Positions 50,044 to 57,888 of a DNA stretch of 64,000 bases are shown here, one piece after another. The stretch is from NCBI RefSeq assembly GCF_000194625.1, contig NC_015320.1:434001-498000 (forward strand), written 5' to 3'. Source of the DNA: Archaeoglobus veneficus SNP6 (GTDB taxonomy: Archaea > Halobacteriota > Archaeoglobi > Archaeoglobales > Archaeoglobaceae). Positions within the stretch are counted from its first letter, which is position 1. The number at the start of each line of letters is the position of its first letter. The translations under genes were made by a program, and so were the position numbers. Below the pieces are notes generated by a model. It made no database searches. It saw only the letters and a program-made list of their open reading frames with translations, and was not told the origin of the DNA.

Positions 50044-50976
50044 CTATATTTTTTTATCTTGCTTAAGCTTTTTAATACCTATTGCAATCAATTCTTTTTC
50101 AATATTGTATCTGTCTTTATCTTTCGACTCCACGATAAACCATGGTACTTTCACCAGTGGCTCAATTCTTACCCCAGATGGGTGGCCATATACTCTAAGA
50201 GGAATTAACGAATGGATATATTCCCCTATGGCGTTACCGTGGTCGCTGGTAACTACGGTTCTTCCAGGCAATATATTGATTAATTTTTCAACATATGGCA
50301 TGACGAGTTTAAGATTTTTTTTGTATCCCCACCATACTTTTTCTTTACTAATTTTTCCTCTTTCCAATAAGTCCCACACGGTTACATCTCGTGATGTACG
50401 TTCTCCAGTTTGTGTTGAGACTATATGACTTCTGAAACCTTCATCGCCGATATCTCCGAGAGCGATAAAGGGATGGTGGGGTTGCATAAAATGAATTATC
50501 AATCTCTTATCAGGGTACTTCGCTAATGCTTTGAGTGTATATTCGTAGACTGTGGAGGGCAATACTGTGCGATACTGGTCACTCCAGCCTTTATCCCAAA
50601 CGGGAATTATTTTATAGAACTTATCTTTTAGGAATTTATTGACGAAGGGATTTGCTGTAACATAGACTATGTCATTAAACTTACCATCGCCAAAATTTTC
50701 GATGAGAAAGGTGGGGGTATCTGTACCTCTTGAAATTCTATGTTCTAATTTACCTTTTAAGTTTCTTCGTTTAATTTCTTCCTCGAAAATGTCGTATCTA
50801 CAAGCGTCGAGTATGATGAGATTATTCCAGTCCTCGTTTAGAATATATGTTCCATCATTACTTCTGAAAAGTATCTTGCTTAAAATTAATTCAATGAAAC
50901 GGTTCTTCCACCAGTACAAATATCGTCCATTTCTCCATATTGCGGCGAGTGTGTACTTTACGCTTTCAAACCCCAT
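50044..50976 (-). CDS. Sulfatase/alkaline-phosphatase-like protein
   Basis: A 310-residue member of the alkaline phosphatase superfamily. The metal-site Asp is in LIILDACRYDIFEEEIK, the nucleophile position is in RGTDTPTFLIENFG, and the late metal site is VVTSDHGNAIGEY. Related archaeal proteins occur in glycan and archaellum glycosylation loci. It lies 9 bases upstream of the glycosyltransferase gene and is probably in its transcript; substrate unknown. Confidence 0.82.
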   Translation of the reverse strand: MGFESVKYTLAAIWRNGRYLYWWKNRFIELILSKILFRSNDGTYILNEDWNNLIILDACRYDIFEEEIKRRNLKGKLEHRISRGTDTPTFLIENFGDGKFNDIVYVTANPFVNKFLKDKFYKIIPVWDKGWSDQYRTVLPSTVYEYTLKALAKYPDKRLIIHFMQPHHPFIALGDIGDEGFRSHIVSTQTGERTSRDVTVWDLLERGKISKEKVWWGYKKNLKLVMPYVEKLINILPGRTVVTSDHGNAIGEYIHSLIPLRVYGHPSGVRIEPLVKVPWFIVESKDKDRYNIEKELIAIGIKKLKQDKKI

Positions 50977-51119
50977 ACTCTAACCTCTGCACGTTCTTTT
51001 TCAGATGGCGACTTCCAAAAGCTTTAAACACTTTCGTTAGGAACTTATAATATTATTTTTTGATCTGTAGCTTTTAATCTATATCAGATTTTTAAATTAT
51101 TGGTGCTGTCACATCTTCC

Positions 51120-52143
51120 TTGGAAATTAAAAAGGGCAGGGATTTAACCCCACCCATGCAGCTGCAAATACAGATTCCCTTACAGCTAACAATAGACATC
51201 CAGAATAAAAAGATTCCCATTCAGGAGCTGACATCTGCTTTAAGAGGAATTGAAGCGGAAATCCTTGGAAAAGTTCTGGAGGAGATAGACAACCTTCTTA
51301 TTAACTCAATGCAGAAAGGATATGGAAAAAATGATTACCACAAACAGCAGAAGGAGAAGAGAACAATCGTAACGCAGTTGGGAAAAACAACCTTCACTCT
51401 TACAAGTCAGGAACAAATCGACCGGCAAAACTATCTGTCCTTTGTATTGCCTTGTAGAATTCGACGGAAAAAGATTATACCAGCCTGACATAACAGCAAT
51501 AACCATCGATTATGCCATATCCATGAGCTACAGAGATTCAAGGCAAAGAATGGCAGAGTCTCCTTCCCACTCAACGATATGGAGGAGAGTTCAGGAATTG
51601 AGCTATGAATCTAAATTTGAATACGATGACTTTGTATCAGCTGACGGCACAAAGCTCCATGTTAATCCTAAATCTGGTTCAGGAAAGCTCGAAGTAAAGG
51701 TAGTTGCGGGAAAGAGTGTTGCTGTTGGAGTCAACGAGAGCTACAAACAGATGAAGGATAGGCACAGCATCAATGCAGCAATCGTAGGAGATGCTGATAT
51801 AGAGCTGAACCGTTTCAATGAGAGGTAGATAGACTTAATTAGTGTCTGGAGAGAGGTTAACTACAAGCTGTGGTAGCATGGAGTGGAATTAAGCGTCAGG
51901 AAGAAGTGCGTTAACGAAGTTAAGGGAATCCTGCTAAGGCTTAAGAATTCTCTTGATAAGCCTGATTTAAAGAGCAGAATAATTAAAGCGGAGAAAGTTC
52001 TGAATGAATTCGTTGAGGAGATGGAAGAAAAAGGATTCTGGAGAGTTTCAAGGTTCTTCAAAAGGCGTATGAAGAACATACTTTTGTTTGCATACAGGGA
52101 GCTTGAAGGGATAAACATTCCATGGCACAACAACTGGAGGTGA
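51120..52143 (+). pseudogene. Decayed transposase (UPF0236/ISLre2-like)
   Basis: Three pieces of one transposase. The first ends near 51430 and must shift frame to continue as YCLVEFDGKRLYQPDITAIT and SPSHSTIWRRVQEL. In-frame TAG codons at 51826 and about 51874 then interrupt it before the tail (ISVWREVNYKLW, ELEGINIPWHNNW), which itself ends early. The family name is my reading of the motifs; the element is clearly dead. It separates the two leftward glycan operons. Confidence 0.72.
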
Positions 52144-52185
52144 AATTTCAAGTATGATGAAACAGGGCCAAAAATTTCAAAAAAC

Positions 52186-52950
52186 TTATAGTTCTTTATT
52201 TTTGAGTTTGATATTAAATGCTTTAAAATGTGCTATAAACGAGTAGTATGCCGCATTAATGGAGAATGCGAACCCTCCTACACCATCCAAAAAACCCCCT
52301 CGAATGAAAAACCTGTAAATGAATGTCCATAACGGTAGGAATATTAAGTGTGCGACAGTAATTCTTCTACCTTCTTTGAGTATTTGCCTTGCTTCAAGCG
52401 TTGTGTATCTGTTCATTTTATTGATTCTATCTTCTACTGTCTCCATGGGCAAGTGTATAACTGGATTTTTAAGTTTTCCAACTTTTCCATTCACAACAAC
52501 ATGCTCGTGGACTTCTCTGTCAACAACTCTTGCTCGTGATTTCTTGAACAGTCTAAGCTGGTAGTCTGGCCATGTAGTAAACTTGAGTTTAAAACCGAGG
52601 TAATAATTCAAGCGGGGAATTTTGTATCCATCATAGTCGCTATTTTTTATTGCTTCTTTTATCTCATCCGCAAGTTCTTCTGGTATCCTTTCATCTGTAG
52701 CTAAAATAAGCACCCACTCATTTTTAGCTTTAGATATCCCGAATTCCCATTCTTTAGCAAAACCTAAGAAGTCGTGCTGGTACACTTTGGCACCGCATTC
52801 TTTAGCTATATCTACTGTTCTGTCTCTGCTGTATGAATCTATGACAATTATTTCGTCTGCCCATTTTACACTATCTAAGCTATCTTTGATTTCTTTCTCC
52901 GAGTTGTAGCTCAGCATAACCACAGATATTGGCAATTTTTCTGTAATCAT
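52186..52950 (-). CDS. Family 2 glycosyltransferase (WaaE/KdtX-like)
   Basis: A 254-residue GT-A enzyme: SVVMLSYNSEKEIKDSLDSV, ADEIIVIDSYSRDRTVDIAK, LILATDERIPEELADEI, and a WaaE-type DYQLRLFKKSRARVVDREVH followed by a C-terminal hydrophobic helix pair (LIFLPLWTFIYRFFIRGG). It probably adds a sugar to the lipid-linked glycan. It overlaps the acyltransferase gene by 4 bases. Confidence 0.9.
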   Translation of the reverse strand: MITEKLPISVVMLSYNSEKEIKDSLDSVKWADEIIVIDSYSRDRTVDIAKECGAKVYQHDFLGFAKEWEFGISKAKNEWVLILATDERIPEELADEIKEAIKNSDYDGYKIPRLNYYLGFKLKFTTWPDYQLRLFKKSRARVVDREVHEHVVVNGKVGKLKNPVIHLPMETVEDRINKMNRYTTLEARQILKEGRRITVAHLIFLPLWTFIYRFFIRGGFLDGVGGFAFSINAAYYSFIAHFKAFNIKLKNKEL

Positions 52951-53420
52951 GCCTTCCTCCTTTTGTATCTTGCCACTCTCGCCGGATTACCAACAACTAT
53001 TGCATTCGGCGGTACATCTTTTGTAACCACGGCTCCTGCACCTATTATTGCTCCTTTGCCAATCCTTACGCCCGGTAGTATTACAGCACCAGCTCCTATG
53101 GATGCATCATCTTCGACGATAGTCTTCTCCAACTCCCACTCGCCCTTGGCTTGGGGATATTTATCATTGGTGAATATTACACCTGGCCCTATAAACACCC
53201 TGTTGCCTATCTTCACACCGGTAGGAATAAACACAAAAGGACGTATTTTGCATTCATCCCCTATCTCGACTCCCTCTTCTATGTATACAAAAGCATCTAT
53301 CTTGCAATTTTTGCCTATCTTGCATTTGTATAGATTAACTTGATCATAAACAATCGTACCTTCACCAATCTCAGCATCAACAATAATGGAATACCTTTGT
53401 TTCCGCTCCATGATCATCAC
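52947..53420 (-). CDS. Sugar N-acetyltransferase (WbpD-like)
   Basis: A 157-residue left-handed beta-helix acetyltransferase with repeats such as GVEIGDECKIRPFVFIPTGV and the conserved [20 protein letters not shown]. In the WbpB-E-D pathway it acetylates UDP-2-acetamido-3-amino-2,3-dideoxy-glucuronate. Position directly after WbpE- and WbpB-like genes with 4-base overlaps supports this role. Confidence 0.9.
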   Translation of the reverse strand: MMIMERKQRYSIIVDAEIGEGTIVYDQVNLYKCKIGKNCKIDAFVYIEEGVEIGDECKIRPFVFIPTGVKIGNRVFIGPGVIFTNDKYPQAKGEWELEKTIVEDDASIGAGAVILPGVRIGKGAIIGAGAVVTKDVPPNAIVVGNPARVARYKRRKA

Positions 53421-54322
53421 TTTAGCGAATTTATAGCTCTTTCTATCATCTCTACGTTTCTTGCTCCAACTATACTTGAATTAAAATTATTCTTTCCAGT
53501 TTCTATTGCTTTGATAAAGTTCAAAGCTTCTTCTCTGATCGTATTATTGGCTTTGACATCTAATGTTTTTTCATTGTTTTCATAGACTTTTATCTCTTGT
53601 TTTACACATTCTACTAAAGCCGTTCGTTTAGAGCCAACTATCTCGAGTATTCTCCGTCTTATGGGGTTGATCCAGCTCAGATGTATGTTCGCAAATTTTC
53701 CATCACCATATACTGCCTGTATAGAGACTGCTTCATTTAACGTCTCTCTCCTGTATGCTCTACCAACACCAATAAATTCCGTGGGCCACTCCTTTGTAAT
53801 AAAGTTTAGTATGTCCAAAGGATGTGGTAGGAGGTCCCAGAGTACATCTACTCCTTTTATATATGGCATTAGGTGAGTCCATGTCAGGTTAAAATAATAA
53901 ACTTGGCCAAAATATCTATTGTCATATAATTCCTTAATCTTTCTAATAACGTTTGCGAATCTGAAAATGTGTCCAACCTGAAGTATTAGGTTTTCTGCAG
54001 TAGCGATTTCCACGAGTTCATACGCTTCATTGTGGTTTGTAGTCATAGGTTTCTCTACCAGAACATGAACTCCAGATTCTAACGCTTTTTTGGCAATCTC
54101 GTAATGAGTAGAGTTTGGGGAGCAGATGTGGATCCCATCTACTTTCGAAAGCACTCCATTTAATTGATTTAATGCTATGGCTTCGTCTGCAAATTGTTTT
54201 AGTCTACATTCGTTAGTATCGCATAAAACAATCGAATCTATTGCACCCTCATCTTTTAGCGCAATGTATTCTCTTGCAACCTTCGTCCCCCACCGTCCTA
54301 GCCCTATTACACCGATTTTCAT
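53417..54322 (-). CDS. Gfo/Idh/MocA-family sugar 3-dehydrogenase (WbpB-like)
   Basis: A 301-residue NAD-dependent oxidoreductase with VIGLGRWGTKVAREY, the GVHVLVEKPMTTNHNEAY motif whose Lys is catalytic, and a C-terminal dimer domain containing DVLWDLLPHPLDI. It would oxidise C3 of a UDP-GlcNAc-uronate before transamination. It overlaps its neighbours by 4 bases on each side. Confidence 0.9.
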   Translation of the reverse strand: MKIGVIGLGRWGTKVAREYIALKDEGAIDSIVLCDTNECRLKQFADEAIALNQLNGVLSKVDGIHICSPNSTHYEIAKKALESGVHVLVEKPMTTNHNEAYELVEIATAENLILQVGHIFRFANVIRKIKELYDNRYFGQVYYFNLTWTHLMPYIKGVDVLWDLLPHPLDILNFITKEWPTEFIGVGRAYRRETLNEAVSIQAVYGDGKFANIHLSWINPIRRRILEIVGSKRTALVECVKQEIKVYENNEKTLDVKANNTIREEALNFIKAIETGKNNFNSSIVGARNVEMIERAINSLK

Positions 54323-55437
54323 TTGACCACCCTGAAGAAATCTTCTATACAGGTTACAATATACTCGATATCTGTATTACTTAAATTCGGATGCATAGGC
54401 AAACTTAAAACCTCTTTCGCCCATTTTTCGGTGTTGGGAAACATACCTTCGTGGTAACCAATCTTTCTGTACGGCGGTTGTAAGTGGACTGGGATAGGAT
54501 AATGAATGCCGCATTCTACACCTCTGCTCTCCAAGAACTCTTTGAGACTGTCACGATACTGCGTTCTAATGACGTATAGGTGGTATACTGGCTTTATTTT
54601 ACTGCTACATTTCGGTGGGAGAATAATATCCCCCATCCCATCCAGTTTTCTGTTGTATTCTTTGGCGATTCTTCTTCTTGCCTCATTCCACTCTTCAAGA
54701 TATTTTACTTGGATCTTTCCAATTGCAGCGTTCACAGTATTCATTCTTGCTGTGTAGCCTATATATTCATGCAGATATTGATGAGCTTTTGATCTGCCAA
54801 CGTCTCTAAGTGACCTTACTATCTCTGCTATCTCTTCATTGTTTGTGGTAATCATTCCGCCATCTCCGGCCACGGTCATATTTTTAGACGGATAGAATGA
54901 AAACGCCCCAGCATCTCCAAATGAGCCAACTTTTTGACCCCTATACATTGCACCGTGGGCTTGACATGCATCTTCTAAAACTTTTAAGCCGCATTTTTCA
55001 GCAATCTCTAATATTGCATCAATTTCACAAGGATATCCATAAAGATGAACAGGAACAATTGCCTTTACTTTATCTCCGTGTTTTCTCACGGCGTCTTCAA
55101 TTCCTTGAGGATCAATATTGTATGTGTCAATAGATATGTCTACAAATACTGGCTTTGCGTGTAGGTATGCTATTGCATTGGCAGTAGCAATAAATGTGGC
55201 TGAAGTGGTAATTACGTAATCCCCAGATTTTATCCCCATGGCTATTAGAGATAAGTGTAAAGCGGTTGTTCCACTATTCACGGCAATAGCATGGTTAACT
55301 CCCGTAAATTCAGAAAAATAATTCTCGAACTCATTTACACTCTTGCCTTTCAGAAATCTTTCATTTTTAAGAGCGTTTACGGCAGAGTTTATCATTTCCT
55401 CAGTTAGTATTGGTTCCATAAGTGAGATTCGCCTCAT
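54319..55437 (-). CDS. DegT/DnrJ-family sugar aminotransferase (WbpE-like)
   Basis: A 372-residue PLP enzyme with [35 protein letters not shown] and the cofactor Lys in FSFYPSKNMTVAGDGG. It is a paralog of the FdtB-like enzyme. Next to WbpB- and WbpD-like genes it should aminate the 3-keto uronate. First gene of a four-gene leftward operon. A TATA-like GAATTTAATAACC (minus strand, about 55458-55470) lies just upstream. Confidence 0.9.
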   Translation of the reverse strand: MRRISLMEPILTEEMINSAVNALKNERFLKGKSVNEFENYFSEFTGVNHAIAVNSGTTALHLSLIAMGIKSGDYVITTSATFIATANAIAYLHAKPVFVDISIDTYNIDPQGIEDAVRKHGDKVKAIVPVHLYGYPCEIDAILEIAEKCGLKVLEDACQAHGAMYRGQKVGSFGDAGAFSFYPSKNMTVAGDGGMITTNNEEIAEIVRSLRDVGRSKAHQYLHEYIGYTARMNTVNAAIGKIQVKYLEEWNEARRRIAKEYNRKLDGMGDIILPPKCSSKIKPVYHLYVIRTQYRDSLKEFLESRGVECGIHYPIPVHLQPPYRKIGYHEGMFPNTEKWAKEVLSLPMHPNLSNTDIEYIVTCIEDFFRVVK

Positions 55438-55500
55438 GATAGTATGCTAATTTTCTAGGTTATTAAATTCTTTTTCGAGGTCTTCATAAAACAAGGATTC

Positions 55501-55514
55501 CCTTCACGTGAAGG
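55501..55514. promoter_or_regulatory. Perfect 14-bp palindrome CCTTCACGTGAAGG
   Basis: A perfect inverted repeat lies in the 107-base gap between two leftward genes, about 30 bases upstream of the TATA-like box of the wbp-like operon. It could bind a regulator. On the minus strand it could also form a hairpin after the glycosyltransferase gene. Confidence 0.45.
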
Positions 55515-55544
55515 CTGAAGGAATAGTTTACTTTGATTGTTCAG

Positions 55545-56630
55545 TTAAGTCAAACTTAGTTTCAAATAGACTCTTCTTACTTCTTTGGCAACCTCATCCC
55601 AGCTTTTTAGTTTGTCAACTTTGCTTACTTCCCTGCTCACAACGTCTTCTATGAGTCTGACTAAATGACAGACATTAACGGGATGGTCTACACCAAAAAC
55701 ATTTCTGTCATCGATCCACTCTGTCAAAGCCGCTTCGTTGGCGACTATACATGGGGTTTTCGCTGCCAGAGCTTCTGCAACTGCAAGCCCATAAGCTTCA
55801 TGCTTCGAAAGCAGGACGAGAACATCTGCTTTTGCATATTTTTCAATTAACTCTCGTCTGCTTAGATTCTGGTAGAACCGGATACGGTTAAGCACTCCAA
55901 GTCTGTTTGCGAGTCTCACTATATTTTGTTTATAGGGCCCCTTTCCGACTATTTCCAAAATAAACTCACTATCAAGTCTAGCTAAAGCTTCAACCACGTA
56001 GTCTAGGCCTTTGTACTTCTCCAGTCTGCCCACGTAGAGTATAACTTTCTTACTGGAATCTTTGGACTTCTTAATCTTCTCGATGTCCTTGAATTCGTCG
56101 AGATTAACACCATTTGGGATTAAATGAACAATACTTCCATCAACATTAAAATTCTTCAGGACAAGGTTTTTTTCGTATTCAGATACGCATATGATTGCGT
56201 CAGCTTTATCGAATATTTTGCTACCAAGGGGCTTGTAGGGCTTGTGTAGTAGGTTTCTAATAAGGCTATGTCCTTTGCCATGGTAATGTGGAGTAAATAT
56301 AAGTTTGTTCTCTTTCTTTGTCATTGCAGCATGTAGTGCGGGAAAAGCATGGTAGCTATGAGCATGAATGATATTGTATTCTCCGGATGTTCTTTTCAGA
56401 TACCAGTGCAGGCTGGGGGAGAGGTAGTAAGAATCAGAAGGGGCAAGGGACTTGAACCTCCTAACAGTAAATCCTCCTATTTCCTCTATTTTTGCTAATT
56501 TTCCTGTTGGATCTGTTGTTAGAACCTCCACATCGAATTCTTCAACCAGTCTTTTTGATATCTCGTAAACGTGCGTCTCGACCCCGCCTATATGCGGTAG
56601 GAAGCGAGGACATACTTGGGCTATTTTCAT
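55545..56630 (-). CDS. Family 4 glycosyltransferase
   Basis: A 361-residue GT-B enzyme. N-terminal MKIAQVCPRFLPHIGGVETH, middle VILYVGRLEKYKGLDYVVEA, and the donor-binding KHEAYGLAVAEALAAKTPCI (EX7E). The ATG at 56630 matches the family start; the longer frame adds 14 residues from the promoter region. Divergent from the next glycosyltransferase with a 75-base gap. Confidence 0.9.
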   Translation of the reverse strand: MKIAQVCPRFLPHIGGVETHVYEISKRLVEEFDVEVLTTDPTGKLAKIEEIGGFTVRRFKSLAPSDSYYLSPSLHWYLKRTSGEYNIIHAHSYHAFPALHAAMTKKENKLIFTPHYHGKGHSLIRNLLHKPYKPLGSKIFDKADAIICVSEYEKNLVLKNFNVDGSIVHLIPNGVNLDEFKDIEKIKKSKDSSKKVILYVGRLEKYKGLDYVVEALARLDSEFILEIVGKGPYKQNIVRLANRLGVLNRIRFYQNLSRRELIEKYAKADVLVLLSKHEAYGLAVAEALAAKTPCIVANEAALTEWIDDRNVFGVDHPVNVCHLVRLIEDVVSREVSKVDKLKSWDEVAKEVRRVYLKLSLT

Positions 56631-56705
56631 TCTATTATAGTTTTGCCAAGCTGTTATTAAAACGTAACTCAAAAGCTAAATACACAAAACTAAAATCACC
56701 AACAA

Positions 56706-57857
56706 ATGAAACCCAGAACCATTGCAATATTTGGCCCATCAAGACGCTTTCTCTCTGGAATTAGTTACTATACAATCCGCCTTTCCAATGCTCTGGCAGA
56801 ATTTGTTGACGTTAAGGCTGTTTTATTTCGCAACATGCTGCCCAAAAGGCTTTTTCCTGGGTGGAGAAGGGTCGGCGAAGACCTGACGAAACTTGAATTT
56901 AGTGGGAAGGTAAACGTTTACGAAATCCTCGACTGGTACAATCCTTTCACGTGGGTTAAGGCTTACAGCATAGCGAAGCAAACTGATGCGATAGTATTCC
57001 AGTGGTGGACGTCGAGCGTTGCACACATGTATCTTGCAATAGAGCTTCTAAACAAGCTTTCGGGTAAAAAGCCAGTAGTCATGGAGTTTCATGAGGTAGT
57101 AGACCCTCTTGAAGGTTCCATACTGCCAATCAGGATTTACTCACGGATTATGGGGAAATTGATAAGAAAACTTGCCTCTCACTACGTGGTCCACTCCGAA
57201 GAAGACAGAGAGCAGATAAGCAGGATTTACAAAATTCCGAAAGAAAAAATCTCGGTAATTCCTCACGGCATATACGACCACTACGAGAAAGTTGATAACG
57301 CCAAAAAGAGGCTTGGAATTAATGAGGAGTTCGTTATTCTGTTCTTTGGTCTACTCCGCCCATACAAGGGAGTGAAATACCTCCTAAAAGCCTTTGAAAT
57401 GCTGCCTGAAGACATGATAAAAAAATCGAGACTTCTTATTGTTGGAGAGACTTGGGAAGATAGAGAATCAGTAAAGATAGCTGAAGAGTCCTTATACAGG
57501 GATAAAATAACCATCGTCAACCGTTATGTGCCAGATAGTGAAGTTTCACTTTACTTTTCTGCAAGTGACTTGGTTATCCTGCCATATACAAGGGCTTCGC
57601 AGAGTGGAGTTGCGCACATTGCTATGTCTTTTGGCCTGCCAATAATAGCTACGAAGGTGGGGGGGCTGAAAGAAGCGCTTTCAGGTTATGCGGGAACGCA
57701 CTTCATCGAACCAAAGAGCGCTGAAAGTATTGCAAGGACAATAGAAAGAGTTTATGCTGGAAAGTACAAAAACTACCCGCCACCCGAAAATCTCAGATGG
57801 AGTAATGTAGCGAAAAAATGGATACAATTACTGGAATCAATTAGCGCCCGGTTCTGA
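56706..57857 (+). CDS. Family 4 glycosyltransferase
   Basis: A 383-residue GT-B enzyme: IAIFGPSRRFLSGISYYTIR, the middle VILFFGLLRPYKGVKYLLKA, and LPYTRASQSGVAHIAMSFGL in the donor site. It is read towards aglB, 31 bases before it, and probably shares its transcript. Probable role: one sugar addition in lipid-linked oligosaccharide synthesis. Confidence 0.9.
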   Translation: MKPRTIAIFGPSRRFLSGISYYTIRLSNALAEFVDVKAVLFRNMLPKRLFPGWRRVGEDLTKLEFSGKVNVYEILDWYNPFTWVKAYSIAKQTDAIVFQWWTSSVAHMYLAIELLNKLSGKKPVVMEFHEVVDPLEGSILPIRIYSRIMGKLIRKLASHYVVHSEEDREQISRIYKIPKEKISVIPHGIYDHYEKVDNAKKRLGINEEFVILFFGLLRPYKGVKYLLKAFEMLPEDMIKKSRLLIVGETWEDRESVKIAEESLYRDKITIVNRYVPDSEVSLYFSASDLVILPYTRASQSGVAHIAMSFGLPIIATKVGGLKEALSGYAGTHFIEPKSAESIARTIERVYAGKYKNYPPPENLRWSNVAKKWIQLLESISARF

Positions 57858-57888
57858 CAAAAGAAGCCTAAGACTACTACAATTGGTA

